33,477 nucleotides of DNA from an uncultured Hungatella sp. (GCA_947066955.1 CAMTAF010000035.1:1-33477), one strand, 5' to 3'. Shown: positions 16,454 to 25,200, numbered from the stretch's first letter. Numbers and translations: made by a program. The notes: generated from the letters alone by a model not told the origin.

Positions 16454-17371
16454 ATGTATACAGATATTAAGACTATTTTGGAACATGCCAATAAAAATCA
16501 TTACGCTGTGCTGGCGGCTTCTGCCTTTAACATGGAGCTGGCCAGGGGGCTCATCGGAGGAGCCGACCAGATGGACGCGCCTCTTATTATCCTGGTAGGG
16601 CAGGCCCAGATGACAAAACATGCCAGGCCGGAGATCTTTGTGCCAATGGTCAAAACCCTGGCAGAGGAGACCAGGGTGCCTGTGGCTATGATTCTGGACC
16701 ACGGGCGGGACTGGGAGAAAATCACCTGGGCGTACCGGATGGGATTTTCTTCCATCATGATCGACGCTTCCGCCTATGGATTTGAGGAAAATGTAGCCAG
16801 GACAAAAAAGGTGGTGGAACTGTGCCATCCCCAGGGCCTGGCGGTGGAAGGGGAGCTGGGCCATGTGGGGCAGGCCGCCACCCTGGACGGATGCGACACA
16901 GCCCTTTATACAAAACCAGAGGAAGCTGTAAGATTTGTGGCAGAGACAGGGGTGGACAGCCTGGCTATAGCCTGCGGCACTGCCCACGGAAACTATCCCA
17001 AGGGGTTTGTCCCCACCCTTAATTTTGATGTCATCAGGCAGGTGAAGGCGGCCACTGGCATGCCTCTGGCTCTTCACGGCGGTTCCGGTTCCGGAGACGA
17101 CAATATCAGAAAAGCGGTGGAGGCCGGGATCAATAAAGTCAACATCGCCACAGAGATTTTTAACTCCTGCCGGGATCACGCGAAAATCTGTCTTGAAAAA
17201 AATCCGGATCTGGATTATATGTCTTTGATGATGGAGGTGGAGGCGGCCTGCCAAGAGGCGGTAAAACATTTTATCAGTCTCACAGGCTCTGCTGGAAGGG
17301 GAAAAGACTTTGCTCCGAAGTACAGCTTCTGCCATGGTATTAGTAAAATTGATACAGGAGTTGGGGAATAG
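16454..17371 (+). CDS. Class II ketose-(bis)phosphate aldolase
   Basis: A 305-residue zinc-dependent aldolase of the FbaA/GatY/KbaY family, which splits a ketose phosphate into dihydroxyacetone phosphate and an aldehyde. The start at 16454 follows GGGGAGG; the ATG at 16394 lies inside the isomerase gene and has no site. Catalytic Asp82 and zinc His83 are in LDHG, the acidic segment is VEGELGHVG, and the other two zinc histidines are His178 (CGTAHG) and His208 (LHGGSG). NKVNIATE near the C-terminal third matches the phosphate-binding loop. It is the last gene before a strong terminator. No sugar-phosphate kinase is in the operon, so the substrate may be a monophosphate, as in some members of the family (inference). 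Confidence 0.93.
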   Translation: MYTDIKTILEHANKNHYAVLAASAFNMELARGLIGGADQMDAPLIILVGQAQMTKHARPEIFVPMVKTLAEETRVPVAMILDHGRDWEKITWAYRMGFSSIMIDASAYGFEENVARTKKVVELCHPQGLAVEGELGHVGQAATLDGCDTALYTKPEEAVRFVAETGVDSLAIACGTAHGNYPKGFVPTLNFDVIRQVKAATGMPLALHGGSGSGDDNIRKAVEAGINKVNIATEIFNSCRDHAKICLEKNPDLDYMSLMMEVEAACQEAVKHFISLTGSAGRGKDFAPKYSFCHGISKIDTGVGE

Positions 17372-17393
17372 GGGATCCCTGGCTGGATGGGAG

Positions 17394-17430
17394 AGGACTG
17401 CCGGTATAGTTGGACTGGCAGTCCTTTTTT
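17394..17430 (+). terminator. Terminator of the PTS operon
   Basis: AGGACTGCC (17394-17402) pairs perfectly with GGCAGTCCT (17417-17425) over a 14-base loop, followed by six T (17425-17430). It lies 22 bases after the aldolase stop codon and is a textbook intrinsic terminator. Confidence 0.9.
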
Positions 17431-17480
17431 GATGCACACGGGGCGGAAAGGAAATGTGGCCGTTTGCGCGGCCCCACCCT

Positions 17481-17520
17481 GGCGCGGCGAGCAGGGGGAA
17501 GGACCTCCCCTACTCGATTG
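17481..17520 (+). repeat. Dispersed GC-rich repeat, copy B
   Basis: Second copy of the GC-rich element at 288-326, same orientation, roughly 80 percent identical. It shares GGCGCGGCG, GCAGGGG and GATTG blocks. It sits between the PTS operon terminator and the promoter of the first AAA gene, with GC content well above that of the gene that follows. Confidence 0.5.
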
Positions 17521-17552
17521 CTGGGACCAAAAGCAGGCTGCCGCGGTATCCC

Positions 17553-17581
17553 TTGAACTGGAATCTTTGGAATGCTATAAT
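17553..17581 (+). promoter_or_regulatory. Promoter of the first AAA/PD-(D/E)XK gene
   Basis: TTGAAC (17553-17558), a 17-base spacer and a consensus TATAAT (17576-17581) lie 51 bases before the ATG at 17633. It may also have driven sbcDC before the cassette was inserted. Confidence 0.75.
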
Positions 17582-17632
17582 GGTGGTGATATGATATAAA
17601 GCAGATCCGGAATAAAAGAAAGGGCGTGGCAT

Positions 17633-19423
17633 ATGGCAAGGACAGTGGCAATGGGCTATCAGGATTTCGCGAAGATAAGGGAACGGTCTGTCTTTTATGT
17701 AGACAAAACGAATTTTATTAAGGAGTGGTGGGAGGGAAAGGATGAGGTGACACTGATTGCCCGCCCCAGACGTTTCGGCAAGACATTAAATCTGAGCATG
17801 GTGGAAAAATTCTTTTCTGTTCAGTATAAAGGGCGGGAAGATCTGTTTCAGGGGCTGGCCATATGGGAACATGAAAAATACAGGGAGCTTCAGGGAAGTT
17901 ACCCTGTGATCAGCTTATCATTTGCCAATGTGAAAGAAAAAAGCTATGCCGCAACGATCCGAAGAATCAACCAGATATTGACAAATCTGTATTCTGGATA
18001 TAGATTCCTCGTGAGTGACAGGGATTTTGATCATAAGGAACGGCGTTTTTTTGACTCGGTAGACGTAGATATGGATGAGTCCACGGCAACTATGGCGATT
18101 CATCAGTTGTCTTATTACCTGTCCCGTTATTATGGCAAAAAAGTAATTATTCTGTTGGATGAATATGACACGCCGATGCAGGAGGCCTATGTGAACGGCT
18201 ATTGGCCCGAGCTGGTCTCATTTACCAGGAGCATGTTCAACTCTACATTTAAGACAAATCCCTATCTGGAGCGGGCGATCATGACAGGCATCACCAGGGT
18301 GAGTAAAGAATCTATTTTTTCAGATCTGAATAATCTGGAAGTCATAACCACAACCTCAAAAAAATATGAGGATTGTTTTGGCTTCACGGAAGAGGAGGTT
18401 TTTGCGGCACTAGATGAATTTGATCTCAGTGGCAAAAAACGGGAAGTAAAGAACTGGTATGATGGTTTTACTTTTGGGAATCGCACGGACATCTATAATC
18501 CATGGTCCATTTTAAATTATCTGGATAAAAAGAAGTTATCCACCTACTGGGCAAATTCCAGTTCTAACAGACTGGCCGGGGAGCTGATCCGTGAGGGAAG
18601 CAAAGAGATAAAGCAACTCATGGAAGACCTTCTGTCAGGGAAAACCATTGAAATGGAGATTGACGAGCAGATTGTCTATGATCAGTTGAAAACCAAACGG
18701 AATGCTGTCTGGAGCCTGCTCTTGGCCAGCGGGTATTTGAAGGTAGTGAATACGGAATTCGTGGAACAGGAAGGACGCACTTATTACGAATTGAAATTGA
18801 CCAATAAAGAGGTAAAGGTCATGTTTGAGACCATGGTGCGGGACTGGTTCTCGGAGACAGAAGGGACTTATAATGATTTTATCAAGGCAATGCTTTTAGA
18901 TGATATAGATGCCATGAACGAGTATATGAATAGGGTGACAATGACCATATTCAGTTATTTCGATACGAGGAAGAATCCTTCACAGGAAGAACCGGAGCGT
19001 TTTCACGGTGTGAAAGCGATCACTGAGCGTTCTACAGGACAGAACGCAAGTGCCTGCTTTTACCACGGTTTTGTGTTGGGACTGATGGTGGAATTGTCCG
19101 GACGGTATGTACTTACCTCCAACAGGGAGAGCGGTTTTGGCCGGTATGATGTTATGCTGGAGCCGCTGAACCCCCAAAGGGATGGGGGAATCATCATGGA
19201 GTTTAAAGTGTTTCAGCCGAGAAAGGAAAACTGTCTGGAGGATACGGTGGAAGCCGCGTTAAGGCAGATTGAAGAGAAAGAATACCAGACAGCACTTATT
19301 TCCAGGGGAATTCCGAAGGAGAGAATCCGGATGTACGGATTCGCGTTTCAGGGGAAAGAGGTTTTGATTGGGAACCGGGATGAGAGAGGAGCGCGCCAAT
19401 GGGATTTGAAAAAGCCAATTTGA
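17633..19423 (+). CDS. AAA-ATPase-like / PD-(D/E)XK nuclease-family protein, copy 1
   Basis: A 596-residue protein with an N-terminal AAA-ATPase-like domain and a C-terminal DUF1703-type PD-(D/E)XK domain. Walker A is RPRRFGKT at 44-51 and Walker B is VIILLDEYDTP. The nuclease-like core has Asp506 (GRYDV), Glu523 and Lys525 (MEFKV). The family is abundant in gut Clostridia and Bacteroidetes, and its role is unproven. Two oddities distinguish it from copy 2 at 26640. First, residues 458-476 are an in-frame insertion encoded by a palindromic 57-bp segment. Second, the last seven residues (WDLKKPI) come from the cassette inserted downstream; without it the frame would end after GAR-Gln in a TGA overlapping the sbcD ATG. 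A good promoter lies upstream. Confidence 0.88.
   Translation: MARTVAMGYQDFAKIRERSVFYVDKTNFIKEWWEGKDEVTLIARPRRFGKTLNLSMVEKFFSVQYKGREDLFQGLAIWEHEKYRELQGSYPVISLSFANVKEKSYAATIRRINQILTNLYSGYRFLVSDRDFDHKERRFFDSVDVDMDESTATMAIHQLSYYLSRYYGKKVIILLDEYDTPMQEAYVNGYWPELVSFTRSMFNSTFKTNPYLERAIMTGITRVSKESIFSDLNNLEVITTTSKKYEDCFGFTEEEVFAALDEFDLSGKKREVKNWYDGFTFGNRTDIYNPWSILNYLDKKKLSTYWANSSSNRLAGELIREGSKEIKQLMEDLLSGKTIEMEIDEQIVYDQLKTKRNAVWSLLLASGYLKVVNTEFVEQEGRTYYELKLTNKEVKVMFETMVRDWFSETEGTYNDFIKAMLLDDIDAMNEYMNRVTMTIFSYFDTRKNPSQEEPERFHGVKAITERSTGQNASACFYHGFVLGLMVELSGRYVLTSNRESGFGRYDVMLEPLNPQRDGGIIMEFKVFQPRKENCLEDTVEAALRQIEEKEYQTALISRGIPKERIRMYGFAFQGKEVLIGNRDERGARQWDLKKPI
19004..19060 (+). repeat. 57-bp palindromic in-frame insertion
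   Basis: Compared with copy 2, copy 1 has 57 extra bases between the codons for PERF and YHGFVLG, flanked by TTT on both sides (19001-19003, 19058-19060). The insert folds: GCGTTCT (19027-19033) pairs perfectly with AGAACGC (19041-19047) over a 7-base loop. Pairing continues outward through CACT/AGTG and TG-AAAGC/GCTTT-A blocks to about 19010/19063. It adds 19 residues without breaking the frame. Confidence 0.6.
19387..19401 (+). repeat. 15-bp direct repeat, left boundary of the cassette
   Basis: AGGAGCGCGCCAATG occurs here and again, perfectly, at 21080-21094. The right copy is the functional ribosome binding site and start codon of sbcD. The left copy is a fossil of the same site inside the 3' end of the first AAA gene. 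Confidence 0.85.
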
Positions 19424-19463
19424 GAATTTTCCTAAATATTTAGAAGTAGAAAGAAGTGATTGG

Positions 19464-20183
19464 ATGCCATCTAAAATATATTTATGGATTGAGGATAGAG
19501 AGGGAAAGGCAGGTTGCATATTTTGGAACAGCCTTTTGAGATATTTATTTCCGAATGTTATAGTTGAAAGTAAGAAAAACAGCAGCGGCCTTTTAAAAGC
19601 TGTTAAAAATTTAGACGATAGCGAGAGCAGATATGTGATTGTTTTTGACAATTCATTTGATAATACACAGGCAGTAAAGGAACAGAAATTGTTGAATCAA
19701 TATGTGGATAAAAGAAAAAATGTAGTTTTGATGGATATTATTTGCTTTGAGTATATTCTGTTGGAATTCAAAGATCTGATTCATTGGATTTATGCGCCAG
19801 ATGATGAATTTCTGAAAAGGAGAGAAAGGGCAATATCGGCGAGAGAGAGGCTGGTTAAATCCATAGGGAATGGGAATATGAATTATAAAGATATGAGGGA
19901 AATTGTAGAATATGATGAACATATTGATGAACATAATATAGAGCAGTTATCAGCAAAACTTCTATTTGATTTAACCAGGAATACAGGGTTTGAAGTTTCA
20001 AAAGGAAAAATCGGAGACTGTTGGGTTAAATCCTGCTGTGAATGGAAAAAACGGATAGATAATGATGTTTGCGGATTGGAGTATAGCGGCAGATTGACTG
20101 TGTATGATAAAATGAAAAATATATATGAGGGAACGTGTCTTAAGAAGCAGTTCCATGAAGCGGGATTGGAGGAAATCTTATGA
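19464..20183 (+). CDS. TOPRIM-like protein of unknown function (cassette gene 1)
   Basis: A 239-residue soluble protein that I do not recognise as a named family. Its N-terminal half resembles a TOPRIM or DUF4435-like fold: a strand ending in acidic residues (IYLWIEDREGKAG), a helix, then a hydrophobic strand ending YVIVFDNSFDN, and later VVLMDIICFEYIL. In TOPRIM enzymes the Glu and Asp residues at such positions bind metal, but this match is by eye and weak. The C-terminal half is helical, with a charged stretch (RRERAISARERL) and several cysteines (CWVKSCCEW). AT-rich codon use contrasts with the neighbours. A modest GAAGTGATTGG precedes the ATG, and a 12-bp palindrome (19432-19443) lies upstream. 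Its stop overlaps the DUF4869 gene by ATGA. Confidence 0.6.
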   Translation: MPSKIYLWIEDREGKAGCIFWNSLLRYLFPNVIVESKKNSSGLLKAVKNLDDSESRYVIVFDNSFDNTQAVKEQKLLNQYVDKRKNVVLMDIICFEYILLEFKDLIHWIYAPDDEFLKRRERAISARERLVKSIGNGNMNYKDMREIVEYDEHIDEHNIEQLSAKLLFDLTRNTGFEVSKGKIGDCWVKSCCEWKKRIDNDVCGLEYSGRLTVYDKMKNIYEGTCLKKQFHEAGLEEIL

Positions 20184-20623
20184 TTACGATCTTTAAAGAT
20201 AAAAAGGATATACCTGAGGACATGGAATATGTGGAATTAAATGATATATTTTTTAATCAAAACACGGTGGCTTTCATTGATAAACAAGCTGAAAGGATCA
20301 TTGAGACAATAGACAATGCTGAACTTATTGGAAAATATAAGATTTGTTCCAGGTTTAATGATGTCACATTAGATATAGACAGACTTTCAACGGGATGCAA
20401 AACAGTACTAAATGTACTATATTATCCGAATAAAGTATTTTGTCTGAAAGAATGTGGCAATAATGCGCTGGATATTTTATACCATTTTGAAACAGGATAT
20501 GTGTTTAGCGAATATGCATTGATACCTTTTTCTATGGATTCTGTTATTGCGCGGAGTAAGTCGGGTAAAAAAGTAATCAATGATTATGAAAAGTTAAAGG
20601 AGTGGTGGGATATTGAAAAGTAG
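20180..20623 (+). CDS. DUF4869-family protein (cassette gene 2)
   Basis: A 147-residue protein resembling DUF4869, a family of about 150 residues found mainly in Firmicutes and of unknown function. Supporting features are the short N-terminal strand MITIFKD, an acidic ELNDIFF segment, IDNAELIGKYKICS, and the characteristic LSTGCKTVLNVLYYP followed by ECGNNALDILYHF, which matches the family's G-x-K-T-L and CGDN-C-A region. There is no signal peptide or membrane segment. Its ATG overlaps the upstream stop (ATGA at 20180-20183), and its own end overlaps the TTG start of the ATPase. That tight packing suggests the three products are made together and may form a complex (inference). Confidence 0.7.
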   Translation: MITIFKDKKDIPEDMEYVELNDIFFNQNTVAFIDKQAERIIETIDNAELIGKYKICSRFNDVTLDIDRLSTGCKTVLNVLYYPNKVFCLKECGNNALDILYHFETGYVFSEYALIPFSMDSVIARSKSGKKVINDYEKLKEWWDIEK

Positions 20624-21041
20624 ACCTCTTGTTATGGATCATTTTTCTACGGTGCATACTTCATTTATTCTGAACTTTAGATTTACTAACAACATAACCA
20701 TTTTGATGGGCGATTCCGGTACAGGAAAAACAGCAGCCTTTTCATTTATTAGAGAATGTATGGCGGTCAATTCCAAGATCCTTTGCTTAAATTATCTTGA
20801 TTACCAGAATGATATCAGAGATATGATAGGCAGGGCTAATGGTAAGCTGATTGTTATTGATAATGCGGATATTTTATTAAATGATGATACGAGAAAATAT
20901 ATCTCACTGGATGAAAAGAATCAATACCTGATTATTGGAAGAAATCCGAAGAATCTTTTTGCCACGAAGGAGAATTTATTTGAATTGGTGAGCAAGAAGG
21001 TGGGGGAGCAGACGGAATTTACGATAAAGGAATATTTATAA
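20613..21041 (+). CDS. Small P-loop ATPase (cassette gene 3)
   Basis: A 142-residue P-loop NTPase. Walker A is GDSGTGKTA within ITILMGDSGTGKTAAF, and Walker B is KLIVIDNADILL. It then has YLIIGRNPKNLF, a possible sensor-1 strand ending in Arg/Asn. This is far shorter than a complete AAA+ module and has no lid domain, so it may need a partner. The start is TTG at 20613, preceded by AAAGGAG and overlapping the DUF4869 gene by 11 bases; the next ATG, at 20634, lacks a site. AT-rich codon use matches the other two cassette genes. ATPase plus TOPRIM-like protein recalls the logic of ATPase/TOPRIM defence pairs, but homology to any known system is not established. Confidence 0.8.
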   Translation: MKSRPLVMDHFSTVHTSFILNFRFTNNITILMGDSGTGKTAAFSFIRECMAVNSKILCLNYLDYQNDIRDMIGRANGKLIVIDNADILLNDDTRKYISLDEKNQYLIIGRNPKNLFATKENLFELVSKKVGEQTEFTIKEYL

Positions 21042-21079
21042 CTCAGAACAGACACACAGCTTGAAAGATAAAAACGAAA

Positions 21080-21094
21080 AGGAGCGCGCCAATG
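21080..21094 (+). repeat. 15-bp direct repeat, right boundary, and sbcD start site
   Basis: A perfect copy of the sequence at 19387-19401. Here it provides AGGAG plus the ATG of sbcD, so the cassette left sbcD expression signals intact at the translation level. Confidence 0.85.
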
Positions 21095-22228
21095 AAATTG
21101 ATTCATTTATCGGATCTTCATCTGGGAAAGCGTGTCAATGAATTTTCCATGATTGAGGACCAGGCTTATATCTTAAAGAAAATACTGGGCATTGTCAGGG
21201 ATGAGGAGCCGGACGGTGTTTTGATCGCCGGGGATGTCTATGACAAATCTATCCCATCGGTGGAGGCGGTGGGGCTTTTTGATGATTTCCTGAGACACCT
21301 TGCCAGACAGAGGGTGCAGGTGTTTATCATCAGCGGAAATCATGATTCCCCGGAGCGGCTTGCCTTTGGGGCTGAACTGATCCAGCTAAGCGGCATCCAC
21401 ATCGCGCCGGCTTACAGCGGGAGGGTGGAGCCGGTTTCTTTGAAAGACGACTACGGGGCCGTACATATCTACATGCTCCCCTTTATCAAGCCGATTCATG
21501 TGCGCAGCGTTTTCCCGGAGGAGAAGGTGGAATCTTATACGGACGCGGTCCGCGGGGCGATTTCCCACATGGATATTCAGGAGTCGGAGAGAAATATCCT
21601 GGTGACCCACCAGTTTGTCACAGGGGCCCAGCGCTCGGAATCAGAGGACATCTCCGTAGGCGGCTCTGACAATGTGGACGTCTCTGTGTTTGACAGTTTT
21701 GACTACGTGGCCCTGGGGCATATCCACGGCCCCCAGAGCGTGGGAAGGGAGAGCGCACGGTACTGCGGCACGCCTTTAAAGTATTCTTTTTCCGAGGCAA
21801 ATCATCACAAGTCGGTGACAATCCTGGAATTGAAGGAAAAGGGAAGTCTGGAGATCCGTACAGTAGAGCTGTCCCCTCTCCGGGATATGAGGGAACTGAG
21901 AGGCACCTACGAGGAGCTGACCAACAGGAAAAATTATGAGGGGACAAGGACCGACGATTATATCCGCATCACCCTCACCGACGAGGAGGATGTGGTGGAT
22001 GCCATGGGAAAGCTGCGGGTTATTTACCCAAATCTGATGAAACTGGATTATGACAACAGGCGGACCAGGGAAAATCGGGAGCTGACAGGGGGCGAGGCCG
22101 AGGAGTCCAGGACTCCTTTAGAACTGATCATGGATTTTTATGAGCAGCAGAACAATCAGCCCATGAGCGGGAAGCAGGCAGCGTTGGTGTCAGAACTGAT
22201 GGAGAAGATCTGGGAGGAGGAGCTATGA
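21092..22228 (+). CDS. sbcD: Exonuclease SbcD (Mre11-like) subunit
   Basis: A 378-residue nuclease subunit of the SbcCD complex, which opens DNA hairpins and trims double-strand ends. All five metallophosphoesterase motifs are visible: DLHLGKR near residue 8, AGDVYDK, SGNHDSPERL, VTHQFV and GHIHGPQ. The length is normal. It starts with ATG inside the 15-bp repeat, after AGGAG. Its stop overlaps the sbcC start (ATGA at 22225-22228), the usual arrangement for this pair. Upstream of it now lies the inserted cassette, so transcription probably reads through the cassette or starts inside it. No good promoter is visible in the 50 bp between. Confidence 0.95.
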   Translation: MKLIHLSDLHLGKRVNEFSMIEDQAYILKKILGIVRDEEPDGVLIAGDVYDKSIPSVEAVGLFDDFLRHLARQRVQVFIISGNHDSPERLAFGAELIQLSGIHIAPAYSGRVEPVSLKDDYGAVHIYMLPFIKPIHVRSVFPEEKVESYTDAVRGAISHMDIQESERNILVTHQFVTGAQRSESEDISVGGSDNVDVSVFDSFDYVALGHIHGPQSVGRESARYCGTPLKYSFSEANHHKSVTILELKEKGSLEIRTVELSPLRDMRELRGTYEELTNRKNYEGTRTDDYIRITLTDEEDVVDAMGKLRVIYPNLMKLDYDNRRTRENRELTGGEAEESRTPLELIMDFYEQQNNQPMSGKQAALVSELMEKIWEEEL

Positions 22229-25200
22229 GACCGTTAAAACTTGTGATATCGGCATTTGGCCCTTACGCGGGGCGGACGGAGCTGGATTTTGAAAAGCTGG
22301 GTAAAAGCGGGCTGTACCTGATCGCCGGGGACACCGGGGCGGGGAAGACCACCATTTTCGACGCCATCACCTACGCGCTGTACGGGGAGGCCAGCGGGGA
22401 TAAAAGGGAGACAACCATGCTCCGGTCCAAGTACGCCCAGCCGGGAACCCCCACGGAGGTGGAGCTGACATTTTCCCATGGGGGAAAGGAATATAGGATA
22501 AAGAGGAATCCAAAATACCAGCGTCCGGCAAAGCGGGGCAAGGGGATGACGAAAGTCGAGGCAGGCGTGGAACTGATCTGTCCTGACCGGCCTCCTCTGA
22601 CAAAGATAAAGGAAGCGGACGAGGCGGTGGTGGAGATTCTGGGCATTGATCAGAATCAGTTTTCCCAGATCGTCATGCTGGCCCAGGGGGATTTCCGAAA
22701 GCTGCTTATGGCAGATACCAGGGAGCGGCAGGACATCTTCAGGAAGGTGTTTCGGACACAGTATTATCAGGAATTTCAGCAAAAGCTTAAGGAGCAGGCG
22801 GCAAAAGCTTCCGGGGAGTGCGAGGATGCGAAAAAGAGCGTGAGCCAGTATGTTAAGGACATATACTGCGACGAGGAGAATGAATATTTTCCCCAGGCAG
22901 ATAAAGCCAGAAAGGGCGAACTCCCTATAAAGGACACCATGGAGCTTCTGGAAATTCTGGCAGAGCAGGATGCCCAGGAGGAGGAAGCTCTGAGCGGGGA
23001 ATTGAGGCTTCTGGAGCAGAAGCTGACAGAGGTGAACGGGCGGATCATCAAGGCAAAAGAGCAGGAGAAGGACAGAGAGAATCTGGAAAAGGTCCGCCAG
23101 GAGGAGCAGGTCAACCTTGCGCTTCTGAAAGAGCGGAAAGAAGCATTTCAGAAGGAAGAGGAAAAGAAAGGCAGGCAGGAGGAGATCAAGAGGGAGTCTG
23201 CCCTGATGGAACAGGAACTGCCGGAGTATGACAGGCTTGGCCGGCTGGCGGAGGATATAGGAAAATTGGCCAGTGAGCTGGAAGACAGTGAAGAGAAGGC
23301 CGGGGCAGACCAGCAGAAGGCCAGAGAGCTGGGAGAGAAGCTGGAAGAACTGAAAAAAGAACAGGCCGGCCTGGCCGGCGCGGGAGAACAGAAAGAGAGG
23401 CTGAGCGGGCAAAAAGAGAAGGCCAGGCAGCACCTAAAAATCTGTCAGGACTTGGAAAAGGCCAGGCAGCGGGAGCAGGAGGCAACGGTTTCCCTGGACA
23501 AAGCCTGCCAGGATCTGCAGGTTCAGGAGGACAAAAAGGAGAGGCGGGAAGAGTTAAAGGGACAAGCCACACTCCTGGAACAGGACCTGCCAGAGTATGA
23601 CAGGCTGGAGCGATTTGAAGAAGAGGCAGGGATTCTTAAAGGGCAGCTGGAGACGCTTAAAAAAGAAGAAGAGGAAAAAACCAGAGAGTCGAGAGAGATC
23701 CGCCAGCAGCTGGAAGACCACCGGAAAGAACAGGCCGCCTTGTCCCGTGCCGGCGAGGAGAAGGAAAGACTGATTCATCTGAGGGACAAGGCGGAGAAAT
23801 ATAAAGAAGATTGCGAAAGCCTGGAAAAAGTCCGGAAGCAGGAGCAGGAGGCAGCGGAAGGTCTGGAGCAGGCTAAAGGGGCATTTGAGGCAGAGCAGCA
23901 GAAGACGGAGCGAAAGGAGGAGATCGGGAAGATCCTTGCCCGTCTGGAGCAGGATCTGCCAAAGCACGACCGGCTGGACCACATAAGGACTCAGCTGGAT
24001 GAGCTGGAAAAAAGCCTTAAGAGCAATGGGGAACAGGCCAAAGAGAAGAGCCAGGCAAGGGAGGAACTGGAGAAAGACTTGGAGGGGCTGAAAGAAAGGC
24101 AGGCTGCCCTGGCCGGGGCCGGGGAGAGAAAGGAAAGCCTGATGAGGCAGAAGGCCCAGGAGGAAAGCCGCCTGGACAGTTTAAAGAAGCTGGAGGGGGA
24201 GGTACAGGTTTACGAAACTCTCCAGACAGAGCTGAAAAAGAGCCAGGATCAGTACCAGAAGGCCCGGGAACAGGCGGAGGCATTGGAGGACATCTATTCC
24301 AGGCTGAACCGGGCATATTTAGATGGGCAGGCAGGGATACTGGCCAGGGGGCTGGAGGAGGGTCAGGCCTGCCCGGTGTGCGGCGCGACCCACCATCTCA
24401 AGCTGGCCCAGGTTCCGGAGGAGGTGCCTGGAGAAGAGGAACTGGACAAGGCCAAGAGAGATTCTGAAAAGGCATCCAAAAAGGCGGCGGACGCCAGCGC
24501 GGAGGCGGGAAAGATAAGCGGAAAGGCTTCTGAGCAGGAGGCCCGGCTTCTGGAGCTGCTGGAGACGCTGCTGGGGCATAAGGAACTTTCCAGGGCTGCG
24601 GAACAGGCCAGGGAGGAGAGCTTTTTGTCCAGGAAGAAGCTGGAGGAACTAGAAGAACAGATCCAGATGGAAGAGGATCAGATCAGGGAGAAAACGGTTC
24701 TGGATCAAAGGGTCAGGGAAAAAGAGGGGCAGGTAAAAATATTAGAGCCAGAGATCGCCGGATTGAGGAATCAGATTGCCGGGGCAGAGGCCCAGAAAAA
24801 GACCTTGTCAGAACAGGCGGAGGCTGACGTCAAGGAATTGTACTGCAAGAGCAAGAAAGAAACCCAGAGAAAGCAGAAGGAATTGGAGGAGGAGCTTGGG
24901 ATTTTAAAGGAGCGGTATGATAAGGCGAAGCTGGCTTATGAAGAATGGGACCGCAAGAAGACGGAACTGGAAAACCGGATTCAATTTTATAAGGAACAGC
25001 TGGCGGGAACGGAATATTTTGAGAGGACAGAAGAACTGCTGCCAGGGTTAATCGGAGAGATCAGCGAGCTGAAAAGGCAGCAGGAAGAGGAAGAGAAAAA
25101 GATCGCGCGGAAAAGCGAACTGGATGGGCAGATTCCAGCGGAGGAACAGAGGGCCGAGGAAATAAACGGGGAATTGGAAAAGTTAAAAGAAAAAGCGGCT

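Larger units (their letters stand above)
19402..21094. mobile_element. 1,693-bp inserted cassette of three genes
   Basis: This AT-rich segment plus one copy of the 15-bp repeat is what must be removed to rejoin the first AAA gene to sbcD. After removal the AAA frame reads CAA TGA, its stop overlapping the sbcD ATG, which is the compact arrangement seen elsewhere in this region. The segment holds three overlapping plus-strand genes and nothing resembling a transposase or integrase. No terminal inverted repeats are visible. Mobilisation in trans, or recombination through the 15-bp homology, is inferred. Confidence 0.7.

Noticed and set aside
19402-21079. Transposase or integrase inside the three-gene cassette
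   Set aside because: None of the three proteins shows DDE, tyrosine or serine recombinase motifs, and no terminal inverted repeats are visible, so autonomous transposition is not claimed.
22234-23433. Minus-strand open frame opposite sbcC, leucine and phenylalanine rich
   Set aside because: The composition is the complement of Glu/Lys-rich coiled-coil codons, so it is a shadow of sbcC.
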